Origin: G963678255 sp963678255
GTDB lineage: Bacteria > Cloacimonadota > Cloacimonadia > Cloacimonadales > WRIO01
Direction of reading: 5' to 3'
Assembly: GCA_963678255.2 (NCBI GenBank)
Contig: OY782778.1
Location: 186,001 to 250,000, forward strand
DNA: 64,000 nucleotides
Within the stretch, counting starts at the first letter, position 1. Each line of letters opens with the position of its first letter. The notes beneath the pieces were generated by a model that saw only the letters and a list, made by a program, of their open reading frames with translations, was not told the DNA's origin and did no database searches. The position numbers were made by a program, and so were the translations under genes. Positions 9,304 through 17,981 of this stretch are shown here, piece after piece.

Positions 9304-11003
9304 TTTCTTTCTGTTTTTGATAATATCTCGTAGAGACGCAATGCTTTGCGTCTCTCTCAATTGCACCCAACATCTGTTTAATTGAACGTATATAAGACAA
9401 TGCTTTGCGTCTCTCTCAATTGCACCCAACACCTGTTTATTGAACGTATATAAGACAATGGTTTACCTCATTATTTAACTTGCCTATTGGCAAGCTATGG
9501 CGGAGTCCCTGTGAGTGACTGGAGATTAAATGGAAATCCATCTATAGGATAAAATATAAAGATATCAGAGATAATCGATGAAAATCAAGATCTCTGATAG
9601 GAGTTTCCCAGGGCTTGAACTTTCTTTGCTTTATTTTTCATCAAGACAAAAGAAATGAAGATTTCTTTCTGTTTTTGTTGTTATTGATAATATCTCGTAG
9701 AGACGCAATGCTTTGCGTCTCTCTCAATTGCACCCAACATCTGTTTAATTGATCGTATATAAGACAATGTTGCATCTCCATCTATTACACCCAATAGCTG
9801 TTTATTGAATGTATATAAGACAATGGTTTTCCTCATTATTTAACTTGCCTATTGGCAAGCTATAGCGGAGTCCCTGTGAGTGACTGGAGATTAAATGGAA
9901 ATCCATCTATAGGATAAAATATAAAGATATCAGAGACAATTGATGAAAATCAAGATCTCCGATAGGGGTTTTCCTAGAGCTTGAACTTTCTTTGCTTTAT
10001 TTTTCATCAAGACAAAAGAAATGAAGATTTCTTTCTGTTTTTGTTGTTTTTGATAATATCTCGTAGAGACGCAATGCTTTGCGTCTCTCTCAATTGCACC
10101 CAACATCTGTTTAATTGATCGTATATAAGGCAATGTTGCATCTCCATCAATTGCACCCAACACCTGTTTATTGAACGTATATAAGACAATGGTTTACCTC
10201 ATTATTTAACTTGCCTATTGGCAAGCTATGGCGGAGTCCCTGTAAGTGACTGGAGATTAAATGGCAAACCATCTATAGGGGTTTTCCTAGAGCTTGAACT
10301 TTCTTTGCTTTATTTTGCATCAAGACAAAAGAAATGAAGATTTCTTTCTGTTTTTGTTGTTATTGATAATATCTCGTAGAGACGCAATGCTTTGCGTCTC
10401 TCTCAATTGCACCCAACATCTGTTTAATTGATCGTATATAAGACAATGTTGCATCTCTCTCAATTGCACCCAACACCTGTTTATTGATCGTATATAAGAC
10501 AATGGTTTACCTCATTATTTAACTTGCCTATTGGCAAGCTATGGTGGAGTCACTGTGAGTGACTGGAGATTAAATGGAAATCCATCTATAGGATAAAATA
10601 TAAAGATATCAGAGATAATCGATGAAAATCAAGATCTCTGATAGGGGTTTGAACTTTCTTTGCTTTATTTTGCATCAAGAAAAAGAAATTTACATTTCTT
10701 TCTGTTTTTGTTGTTTTTGATAATATCTCGTAGAGACGCAATGCTTTGCGTCTCTCTCAATTGCACCCAACATCTGTTTAATTGATCGTATATAAGGCAA
10801 TGTTGCATCTCCATCAATTGCACCCAACACCTGTTTATTGAACGTATATAAGACAATGGTTTACCTCATTATTTAACTTGCCTATTGGCAAGCTATGGCG
10901 GAGTCCCTGTAAGTGACTGGAGATTAAATGGCAAACCATCTATAGGGGTTTTCCTAGAGCTTGAACTTTCTTTGCTTTATTTTGCATCAAGACAAAAGAA
11001 ATG
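9304..11003. repeat. five-unit tandem array of 309-366 bp hairpin-rich repeats
   Basis: Units begin at about 9304, 9662, 10028, 10341 and 10695 and share most of their sequence. Each has a perfect 10-bp stem hairpin (AGAGACGCAA / TTGCGTCTCT, 4-nt loop; first copy 9332-9355), one or two copies of a CCCAACA(T/C)CTGTTTA motif ending in GTATATAAG, a second hairpin CTTGCC-TATT-GGCAAG, and in the long units a third (TATCAGAGAT / ATCTCTGATA). The order is long-long-short-long-short; the two short units lack the third hairpin, and pairs 2+3 and 4+5 are near copies, so the array grew by duplicating a two-unit block. The part that reads GGTTTACCTCAT through GACTGGAGAT matches the 3' half of the small ORF at 16756-16893. 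Minus-strand ORFs of about 60 codons recur in each unit but look like by-products. Confidence 0.85.
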
Positions 11004-11072
11004 AAGATTTTTATTGACTCTTTATGCTCTTATTATTTCATTGACTGCATACTCAATAAGTGGAGGCTCAAT

Positions 11073-11657
11073 ATGAACCTGAGAAGCATTGCCAAGGCAA
11101 ATACTCATCAAATGATTATCGATAAATCAATCGATCTCTTTAATCTTAAAGGCTTTATTAATACAAAAACTCAAGAAATATCAAAGTACTGTGGGATCTC
11201 TCATGGAAATCTATTTATGCACTTTGGTACGAAAGATAATCTCATTGAAGCAGTTTTAGACTTCAAAATTAAACAAATAGCTACTTCTTTGATTGAAAAT
11301 TGCCAAAGTACCGATAATACTTGGACTTTGGCTGAAGAATATTTAAATCTTGTCGAAATTAATGAAAACTTTTTTTACAATCTCTATAGAGAATTACCCT
11401 TCTTCAATGAATATCTCCAAAATGCAGTTCTTTCCTTAGAAATTATTATTCGAAATCTCTTTTTTGTGAATATTAAAACTAATTTCAAAAACATGACGGA
11501 AGATAGGATTAGTTCAATTCTAACCCCATATTTTTCTCTTATTTTCTACTATCTGGTAAATAAAAAACAATTCACAAGCTCTGACTGTATCATTCCAATA
11601 AAACGCTGTGAAATAATTGAAACTTTAAAAACATTATTAAAAAAGGAGTTATCATGA
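11073..11657 (+). CDS. TetR/AcrR-family transcriptional regulator
   Basis: 194 residues from the ATG at 11073, which has GGAGG at 11062-11066; an upstream ATG at 11001 lies inside the repeat array and has no ribosome binding site. The N-terminal helix-turn-helix is clear: IDLFNLKGF, then EISKYCGISHGNLFMHFGTKDNLIEAV, the usual TetR recognition helix ending in the Y/F-HF-K motif. The C-terminal ligand domain is not assignable. Its stop overlaps the start of the zinc-ribbon gene (ATGA), so both are made from one message. It may control its own operon; no palindromic operator is obvious apart from the repeat-array hairpins upstream. Confidence 0.85.
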   Translation: MNLRSIAKANTHQMIIDKSIDLFNLKGFINTKTQEISKYCGISHGNLFMHFGTKDNLIEAVLDFKIKQIATSLIENCQSTDNTWTLAEEYLNLVEINENFFYNLYRELPFFNEYLQNAVLSLEIIIRNLFFVNIKTNFKNMTEDRISSILTPYFSLIFYYLVNKKQFTSSDCIIPIKRCEIIETLKTLLKKELS

Positions 11658-11905
11658 ATCAAAAAACATGTGAAAGTTGTGGAATGCCTATGACCGAAAA
11701 AAATCATTTTGGCGGTGGTGATGAAAACAATAAGTACTGCTGTTTTTGTACTTATGAAAATGGTACTTTGATGAGTTTCGAAGATAAGTTAAATCATATG
11801 TCAAACTTTATTGCCAGCAGAATGGGTGTCGATAAAGATAAATCCATTCAAATTGCTAAAGAAAATATGAAAAAGTTCCCTGTTTGGGAAAAATATCTCA
11901 CTTAA
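11654..11905 (+). CDS. small zinc-ribbon protein
   Basis: 83 residues with four metal-binding cysteines arranged as a zinc ribbon: CESCGMPM at residues 6-13 and CCFCTYENG at about 36-44, followed by a helical tail (FEDKLNHMSNFIASRMGV). This matches the putative zinc ribbon domain family (Zn_ribbon_2), small proteins of unknown role often found beside regulators. It is coupled by a 4-bp overlap to the TetR gene, which points to a metal- or stress-responsive pair. A strong terminator follows 21 bp after the stop. Confidence 0.8.
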   Translation: MNQKTCESCGMPMTEKNHFGGGDENNKYCCFCTYENGTLMSFEDKLNHMSNFIASRMGVDKDKSIQIAKENMKKFPVWEKYLT

Positions 11906-11926
11906 TTATCCTCGACTCTTCATCTC

Positions 11927-11957
11927 AAAGAGCAACAATTCAAGGTTGCTCTTTTTT
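11927..11957 (+). terminator. rho-independent terminator after TetR/zinc-ribbon operon
   Basis: A 10-bp perfect stem, AAAGAGCAAC / GTTGCTCTTT, with an 8-nt loop, followed by a T-run. Confidence 0.9.
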
Positions 11958-12129
11958 CTTTTAATAACGCCTTCATTTTAACTTGTAGCTTACTCTTACC
12001 TTACTGATAGCTTACTCCTTCCTTGGAGCTTGAGCATATTTTTATAAACTCAACTCTACCTTTTCTGCGTCATAAATTTTGTTTTTCGAGATATCAGAGA
12101 GAGTTTTTAAGCAAGCCTGTGATCAAAGG

Positions 12130-12660
12130 TAATATGTTCAAACATCACTGGTTCATGTAATACTCTATCGGACCAAAACGATTTTCGAAGGTCAGCTATA
12201 TGTTGAGTCTGCTTGGGGTCAGAAGGGCTGTTTTAAAGCTGTTATTGCCCTTGGTTATGAATGTCAAAAAAGTTAACTAAGAAGACGTTTTACATCAGAG
12301 GTAGCAAGTGATCCCAAGGCTTATCTGAAACGCAGTGTATTTCCTAGAATTCAGGATTCTAAGGCTAAGGTTAAAACTAACAATATTAAAGTTCTAGTCT
12401 GAGCATCTATTGGCTAATATGGATTGAAAGAACAAAAGATGGTCAATACCCTTGCAGATCAGAATTTGTTTTGGATCGGTAAGTATTTTGAGAGGATATA
12501 TCCAATAAATTTAACACAACCTTAAACGAAGCTATTCAGTCTGGCTTTATTAGAGATCAGTGGCTGACAAACTCAAAGAATAGTTTCATGATTTAGGGTA
12601 TAAATCAGAAGTCTATTAGTAAGGCTTATCAGAGCATACTGCTTTGAAAGTAATTTAATC
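12130..12660 (+). pseudogene. decayed gene(s) of uncertain identity
   Basis: No frame is open for long, but protein-like pieces can be read: FEGQLYVESAWGQKGCF near 12185, then NTLADQNLFWIGKYFER near 12440-12495, then FIRDQWLTNSKNSF near 12550. The middle piece resembles the N-LFW-GRY-ER motif at the start of alpha-E (DUF403) proteins, but that is one short match. Stops and frame changes lie between the pieces. I see no promoter or ribosome binding site. Treat it as relic DNA. Confidence 0.35.
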
Positions 12661-12882
12661 TATATTAAAAATTCATAACTCTTAACTCACAATTAAACAT
12701 AATTGCTTTTGCAAAATAAGATAACCAGTATCATCTTGAAGTTACTATCAACGGCATTTTAATTTGACACAGAAACAGCAGTTTGTTTTGATACAAATAT
12801 GAGATTAAACTAGCATAAATTGATATCATTTTATGATAAATATTCTTGATTTCTGAGTAATGATATCTACTAAATATCGACA

Positions 12883-13080
12883 TTAAATACGACCTTCAAT
12901 ATTTTTTAATCTGTAACTATCTCCATTAAGAATGATTGCTTCTGCATGATGCAAGTATGGATACACCATCGGCAATCTCTGCAACATTACTTGTATATTT
13001 TTCAGGATTCCCAATATTACCTGAGTAGTAACTTCTTTTTTTATAGCGCATGAATTATCTTCATATAGTTTATCTCCTTA
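12883..13080 (-). pseudogene. remnant of an IstB-like transposition ATPase
   Basis: On the minus strand the last 31 codons before a stop at 12883-12885 read as a RLPMVYPYLHHAEAIILNG segment followed by DSYRLKN, resembling the C-terminal end of IS21-family IstB helper ATPases (the helix before a GxSxR motif). Upstream the frame is lost. A ribosome-binding-like AAGGAG followed by ATG lies at about 13070 with a stop a few codons on, so the coding region is broken at both ends. No other part of an IS21 element is attached. Confidence 0.35.
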
Positions 13081-13213
13081 ATCATTATTGGTCTTGAAAG
13101 GTGGATACTTTTTGTGGTTAGTTGCCAATTATAAGAAAAATATAAATTAATGATATATAATAAGTTAATATTTAAAGATATATTGGCGAAGTTTTAAAAA
13201 AAACTAATCTAGT

Positions 13214-13840
13214 TCAGCGTTCCTTGTTGTACGCCTGGATCTGATCAATAAGCTCGTCTAAATTGGAATATGGATTTAAATTATATATTTTAGAGTTCTG
13301 TGGTGCGCTGTTCATATGGTGTTTTTTTAACTTCCGAGCATTTAATATTGCATCTGGCAGATTATTTTTTATTTTATTATAAACATCTTCTTGATTTTTA
13401 CTGTAAATAATATACTTCTTTGATATTAGATAGTTTATAACTTCTTCACTCTTTTTAAATGACCGAGAAGTATATTCAAAATGCAATAGTATCCACATTT
13501 CAAAAGAAATTGAAGAAAAAGCAATATTAACATTTAACTTTTTAGCTAAATTAAAAGTTTCAGAATGTTTTGTGTAACCATCTTTATCATAAACTACCCA
13601 TGCAGTATCTGAGGAAATACCGTCTTTCTCTCTTATTTTGTTAATATATTTTACTAGTTCTTTGCCTGTGTTTTTATCTACATCTTCAAGTATAATCTTA
13701 ACTAAATTTCCTTGAATAATGCAGTTATTTATAAAGCTATTTAAATATGCATATTCTGATTTACCCTTTTTACCTTCGCACACAATGAATATTTTTTTCT
13801 GAATAGGTCGTGACCCTTGTTTAGCTCTATTCTTTGGCAT
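13214..13840 (-). CDS. RloB / AbiLii-like TOPRIM nuclease
   Basis: 208 residues of the RloB family. The TOPRIM-type signature is visible: the acidic strand FIVCEGKKGKSEYAYLNSF near residue 18 with the catalytic Glu, and AWVVYDKDGY near residue 90 with the DxD pair, followed by ISFEMWILLHFE. RloB partners an AAA ATPase (RloA), and the pair matches the two-gene AbiL abortive-infection arrangement, in which the ATPase senses phage and the nuclease kills or arrests the cell. The gene overlaps the RloA gene by 14 bp and is transcribed with it. It looks intact, in the middle of otherwise decayed DNA. Confidence 0.82.
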   Translation of the reverse strand: MPKNRAKQGSRPIQKKIFIVCEGKKGKSEYAYLNSFINNCIIQGNLVKIILEDVDKNTGKELVKYINKIREKDGISSDTAWVVYDKDGYTKHSETFNLAKKLNVNIAFSSISFEMWILLHFEYTSRSFKKSEEVINYLISKKYIIYSKNQEDVYNKIKNNLPDAILNARKLKKHHMNSAPQNSKIYNLNPYSNLDELIDQIQAYNKER

Positions 13841-15119
13841 TAAAGAATTCCTTTAATTCATTTAAATTAACCGCAGGCAAAGCCATAAATCGACCATCAA
13901 GGTATTTTTCACTATATTTGGATTTATTTCTTACAAAATTTTTATCAAATTCATCAAGAGAATATAACTGTGTTGCACCAAACTTATCTTTGTCTGAAAA
14001 CCATATTTGTTCCCGATTTAAAATCTTTGCGTCCAGCACACAAACATCATGTGTGGCTACGAGTAATTGAGCGTGATTTTTATTAATTTCTGGATTAATG
14101 AAAAGTTCAACAATAAGTTTGCTTAATAAAGGGTGTAGGCCGCTATTAAATTCGTCAATGATAAGAACATTGCCACTTTTTAATGCATTTACTACATAAG
14201 CAGAAATTTCATACATTTTGATTGTCCCAGTTGACTCCTCACTATTCAAGTTAAAAAATTCAAGCTCATCAGTTTTTACTTCATGATTAAAAACAGGATG
14301 CCCAATAAAGGGTTCATATTTTAAGTCATCTGCAACGCGCTGTCTCAGTTTGTCTGGTAATCCATCAAATTTTTTATTTATTTTCTGATTCTCAAAAAGC
14401 TCTATCTTTTCTACATTTATGTCTGAAGCTCTGAGTATTTTAAGAAGAAACTCCTTAAAATCTTTGTCTTTCTCACGTAATTTAACGGTAGACAGATGAA
14501 GAAGGTTATTGGATGAGTCCATCCTAACATGGATGTTAATAGTTTCTCTAAAAAAGAGGTATACTGATTTTAGAATATCATTTGTAGAATTTGATAATAC
14601 AGATAGAAATAGTCTATTTCGAAGTAGAAAACTTTCTATGCTTTTTCTCTCTCCTGAAAATTTCGTGCCATATTTAATTTCATTATTTTTTCTAGAAAAA
14701 TAAACGGACTTTTTTCCTTCAGGGTAGAAAAATAAATCCTCTTTTAGAACTTTATTTTTATCGAACTCAACACTATAATGGTACCTTATTTTATTTACAA
14801 CAAATTCAATAGCAAAAGAAGTTGGAGCATTGAGGCTTGATTTATCTAATCTGAATGGCTTATAACACGGAATGGGTTTATCTACATCAAGTCTATGTGA
14901 GTTTACAATGAACATAGAAAAGTCAAGAATAGCTTTTATAAGGTTTGATTTACCAGATGCGTTTGCCCCATATATTGCACTGAAAGGATAAACATGGTAT
15001 TTCCCATTATCAACCGAGTATGTATTATTGTTGTCTTTATCATTTGTATTAGAAAGAAAACTTAATACAGCCTCTTCTTTTATAGATAAGTAATTCTTTA
15101 CTGTAAAATCTATAATCAT
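13827..15119 (-). CDS. RloA / AbiLi-like AAA15-family ATPase
   Basis: 430 residues from the ATG at 15119, which has GGAGG six bases upstream; an upstream TTG in frame contains the ribosome binding site itself and is unlikely. The domain is an SMC/ABC-like ATPase that recognises its own state through a long insert: Walker A YGANASGKSN at about residues 50-60, the signature region near STGTIKMYEIS, Walker B VLIIDEFNSGLHP and the H-loop LLVATHDV. This is the AAA_15/OLD-like architecture without a fused TOPRIM domain, which here is supplied by the downstream RloB gene. A consensus promoter lies upstream, so the pair is an independent defence unit. Confidence 0.85.
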   Translation of the reverse strand: MIIDFTVKNYLSIKEEAVLSFLSNTNDKDNNNTYSVDNGKYHVYPFSAIYGANASGKSNLIKAILDFSMFIVNSHRLDVDKPIPCYKPFRLDKSSLNAPTSFAIEFVVNKIRYHYSVEFDKNKVLKEDLFFYPEGKKSVYFSRKNNEIKYGTKFSGERKSIESFLLRNRLFLSVLSNSTNDILKSVYLFFRETINIHVRMDSSNNLLHLSTVKLREKDKDFKEFLLKILRASDINVEKIELFENQKINKKFDGLPDKLRQRVADDLKYEPFIGHPVFNHEVKTDELEFFNLNSEESTGTIKMYEISAYVVNALKSGNVLIIDEFNSGLHPLLSKLIVELFINPEINKNHAQLLVATHDVCVLDAKILNREQIWFSDKDKFGATQLYSLDEFDKNFVRNKSKYSEKYLDGRFMALPAVNLNELKEFFNAKE

Positions 15120-15173
15120 TATTTCCTCCAAATATACCTTAGGTTTTGTAAAAATAATACAAAAACAATACTT

Positions 15174-15202
15174 AAAATAAAACTATGCATAATTTGTGTC
15201 AA
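15174..15202 (-). promoter_or_regulatory. sigma70-type promoter of the RloAB operon
   Basis: On the minus strand TTGACA (15202-15197), 17-bp spacer, TATTTT (15179-15174), about 55 bp before the RloA start codon. Confidence 0.75.
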
Positions 15203-15324
15203 GAAAAAAAATTAAAAATAATTAAAAAAGATAGGTAAATTTTGTTAAAAAGAATAAAATTATTGACTTAGTTTATATTACGGTCACATAGAAGCATTGT
15301 ATTAGATGCATAATCTTACTAAAT

Positions 15325-15572
15325 TCGGACAATCATTCTCAACAAATTCGGACAGTTTTATCCTCAAAAAAACATGATAAACTTCTCCTAAAAAATGGAA
15401 AAAATATCAAGAAAAGTAGAAAAGTTATAAGAAGGTTAATATGTCAGAATACAAGAAGATTTACCAACTCTATTTTAACGAGCATTTCTCTTTACGCAAA
15501 ATTGAAGAAATTCTTTCCATATCAAAATCCACATTAAGCGATTATATAGATAGATTTTTGTCAATTAGATAA
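15325..15572 (+). pseudogene. left end of an IS21-like element with truncated istA
   Basis: Two AATTCGGACA repeats (about 15331 and 15349) stand upstream of an ATG at 15441 that opens a 43-codon frame: MSEYKKIYQLYFNEHFSLRK, then IEEILSISKSTLSDYI. This is the N-terminal helix-turn-helix of an IS21-type IstA transposase; the normal protein is about 500 residues. The frame stops at 15570-15572, so only the first tenth is left. Repeats at the end of the element resemble the multiple terminal repeats of IS21. It differs in sequence from the IS21 element at 25463-30730. Confidence 0.6.
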
Positions 15573-15749
15573 CAGAAGAAGATGGTTGATAACCATTTTT
15601 AGTTTCCTCCTTGTTTGATAGAAATAATATCTTTAATATAATTGTCAACAAAAAGGGGAGGAATGTAAACGATTTTCTCTTTAATATAATATGTGAGTTT
15701 GTTTGGATGATTTTGGTTAAACCTTGATTTTTCGCTGATAACTCTCATA
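15573..15749. other. short intergenic stretch behind the deformylase relic
   Basis: No gene is seen. On the minus strand an AGGAGG followed by ATG (about 15600) opens a frame of only about 11 codons that runs into the IS21 relic, as if a gene start had been cut by that insertion. Confidence 0.3.
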
Positions 15750-16405
15750 TCAACTCTCATCTCCTTCAAATTTATATCCGTAATGTTGTAACCAGTCTTT
15801 ATCTTTTTTATCTTTTTTCTCAGCTAACAAAGTTCTCCAAACAATATCTTCATATATCTCAATTCTACCTTGGCGATCTTTTCTAACTATATCCATATAC
15901 ACTATTCCTTGTAAATGGTCGTATTCATGCAAAAATACTCTGGCGTTCCATCCTGATAGTATTTCAAGCACCTCATCGCCCTGTTCATTTAATCCAGAAA
16001 CTTAAATTTCAGTCGGTCTTGAAACAATCCCAACATATTTAGGGATACTTAGACAGCTCTCAATACCAAATAACTCATCAGAATTTATTATCTTGTATTT
16101 TTGATTTATCCATACTTTTAAGGGAGATTCCTTACAATGCTGATAAAGGGCAGTGCAAGATTCCGGAATTCTGGTAATAAAGAGATTTAGATTTAGGCCT
16201 ACTTGAGGAGCAGCAAGACCGACTCCATTTGTTTTATCAAGAGTATAACCCATATTCTTAATAAAATTTTTAATATTCCTTCGTTAATTGCTTCTAATGA
16301 TACCTCTTGAGATAAATTTCTTAGTATTTTGTTTCCTATCGTAAGAACTTCAAAGCCAATCGGTTTTATCATACTTATCTCTTCTTGAAGAGTGTCATTT
16401 GTCAT
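15750..16405 (-). pseudogene. def: peptide deformylase pseudogene
   Basis: All three deformylase motifs can be read, but in a broken frame: GVGLAAPQVG (motif 1), GIESCLSIP (motif 2, with ESCLS where EGCLS is normal) and HEYDHLQG (motif 3). The start ATG at 16405 has AGGAG upstream. Two lesions are visible: a frameshift near 16275, between EAINEGI and the NMGYTLDKTNG segment, and an in-frame TAA at about 16002 after SRPTEI, where one base change from AAA would restore the family-like KVSGLNEQG. Deformylase is essential, so a working copy must exist elsewhere. The motif-2 change suggests this was a paralogue, possibly of the type carried on mobile DNA. Confidence 0.85.
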
Positions 16406-16426
16406 AGTATCTCCTTCTCCTATCAT

Positions 16427-16755
16427 AATTATTTAGATACAATTCCATAAAATTAATACCACCTGCTTTTCTGATATTAAAAGTTAATCATAAGATTATA
16501 GTAAAGTCAATCTTGTTTTCTATTTTCTTCTATGAAATACCCTGTGTATTTGCCTTATCTATTTTTCAATTTATCAATCAAATAAAGTAAATATCCAGGT
16601 ATCAATGAGACAATGCCCATGAAAAAATGACGTGTTATGGAGCGAGTTCGGCTCGGACTCGAATACTTGAAGATAATACTCATTTTATCTACAAATTCCT
16701 ATACCTCATCAATCTAATACAAGAAATAATCCAGATATAAGTGTTACAATTGCCC
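16427..16755. repeat. intergenic DNA with a dispersed repeat also found at 61.7 kb
   Basis: No gene is seen. From about 16590 to 16665 the sequence (ATCCAGGTATCAATGAGACA, then GAGCGAGTTCGGCTCGGACTC) is the reverse complement of 61752-61835. Shorter parts of it recur at 58815-58845 and 62229-62285. The core GAGTTCGGCTCGGACTC is itself nearly palindromic. Confidence 0.7.
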
Positions 16756-16893
16756 ATGAAAAAAGCACGTAAAGTCGTAGGGAAACTCGAAGGGGAACGA
16801 ACAGCCATTCTGATTGAAGACAATGGTTTACCTCATAATTTAACTTACCCATTGGCAAGCTATGGCGGAGTCCCTGAGAGTGACTGGAGATAG
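16756..16893 (+). CDS. small ORF related to the tandem repeat array
   Basis: An ATG-started frame of 45 codons: MKKARKVVGKLEGERTAILI, then EDNGLPHNLTYPLASYGG and a SDWR end. The EGERTAILIEDNG ... LPLASxxGVxESDW pattern resembles small beta-barrel proteins of the DUF3006 type. There is no good ribosome binding site. Its 3' half is nearly the same as the segment repeated in the 9.3-11.0 kb array, where the upstream half is missing. So this is either the parent gene of the array or another fragment of a gene that lives elsewhere in the genome. Identification is tentative. Confidence 0.4.
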   Translation: MKKARKVVGKLEGERTAILIEDNGLPHNLTYPLASYGGVPESDWR

Positions 16894-17403
16894 CAAGTTT
16901 TTTCCTAGGGCTTGATTTTTTCTTTGCTTCGTTTATTTTGCATCAAGGCAAAAGAAATGAAGAATACCATTTCAAAGAATTAACCCTATCTTCTCAAACA
17001 GTTATCATTTTTGAAAAGGAAAATCTCAAAACAAGGTGTTTCATTTTTACCAAACAGGCAACAGCCTGATATGAGCTTTTATCTATTATCAGCAAATTAT
17101 CGATTTGCCATTATCTGTAGTGCGTCAGCACTACCATTATCTTCTCCAATAGATGTCAATTTTTAAAAGGGCAATCTCAAAACAAGGTGTATCATCTTTA
17201 CCAAATAGACGACAGCCCGATATGAGCTTCTATCCTCGTTTTATCTGATTAAGAAAAATAACTTATATAATTACCTTCTTTTTCTTTTTTCTTGGCAGTT
17301 TTCTTGATTTGTTTACATTGAATAAATGAAAACCTTCAATATAGTGAGTTGATCAAGATTAAGCTCTAATACTCATAGACAACAATATATTTCCCAATGA
17401 CTT
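16894..17403. repeat. intergenic repeat mosaic
   Basis: No gene is seen. 16894-16980 continues the homology to the 9.3-11.0 kb repeats (TTTCCTAG-GCTTGA through AAAGAAATGAAGA). 17010-17130 is a diverged reverse complement of 61874-62000 and contains the palindromes GCAAATTATCGATTTGC and GTAGTGCGTCAGCACTAC. 17160-17230 repeats part of 17010-17090 in direct orientation. 17285-17335 (TTCTTGGCAG ... GATTTGTTTACATTGAATAA) is a copy of the promoter region in front of the outer-membrane protein at 31633, with the -35 box changed from TTGACA to TTGGCA. Confidence 0.65.
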
Positions 17404-17631
17404 CTTTTGTCAAAGAATCTAACATCGAATGTTTCTGAAAGGTTTGACAGGAAAATTGAGAAAGTACTATCTGGAAGATATGGATTAAAATCACTCAAAA
17501 CAGTCAGAACAATAATCTTTTCCTTATGGATGAAAGAATATATTGTAAGAAGAAAATATAATATTGATCAAAACTATTTCTCAAGTTCAACAAGACACCT
17601 TGTTTCAGAAAAAGTTATTTATACAATTTAA
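17404..17631 (+). pseudogene. C-terminal fragment of a DDE-type transposase
   Basis: A 75-codon frame without a real start, bounded by a stop just upstream. It reads TSNVSERFDRKIEKVLSGRY then GLKSLKTVRTIIFSLWMKE, which is the style of the C-terminal segment of DDE transposases that contain the (S/N)ERxxRKIKK motif with the catalytic Glu. The family cannot be fixed. No inverted repeats are recognisable around it. Confidence 0.45.
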
Positions 17632-17797
17632 TAAATTAGCAAAAAGTTTTATTTTCTTAGTTTTATCAAATTATTATTACTTTATGGATATAACAGAAAA
17701 ATAAAAATCAACAATATTATTATCAATACTATCTAGTTGTATTGCCTTTACTTAATCATGTATAAAAACATATAATACTCTTTATACAAAAAAACTA
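17632..17797. other. AT-rich spacer
   Basis: No gene, hairpin or repeat is recognised; it ends at the promoter of the lipoprotein gene. Confidence 0.5.
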
Positions 17798-17826
17798 TTG
17801 ACATAAATTTTATGCAATTTTATTAT
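17798..17826 (+). promoter_or_regulatory. consensus promoter of the 17982 lipoprotein gene
   Basis: TTGACA (17798-17803), 17-bp spacer, TATTAT (17821-17826). The leader to the ATG at 17982 is about 150 nt, unusually long here. It contains a 20-odd codon frame from an ATG at 17855 (MKDQWQNCITS...), but without a strong ribosome binding site. Confidence 0.75.
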
Positions 17827-17981
17827 TGCTTTTATAGTAAATATGTAAAAGAGAATGAAAGATCAATGGCAAAACTGTATTACTAGTTTGTTCAGATTAT
17901 ATAAATTATTCATCTATTAAAAAAAAAGATTTTATTGAAAAGTATTTTTACAAATTCGTGAAATAGAAAAAGGGAGTATTG

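Noticed and set aside
9930..10856. Repeated minus-strand ORFs of 60-77 codons (MSYIRSI... family)
   Set aside because: They recur only because the DNA repeats; they start with TTG, have no consistent ribosome binding site, change frame between units and are low in protein-like composition.
11001..11072. Upstream ATG for the TetR gene
   Set aside because: It belongs to the last repeat unit; the GGAGG-preceded ATG at 11073 starts directly at the conserved N-terminal helix.
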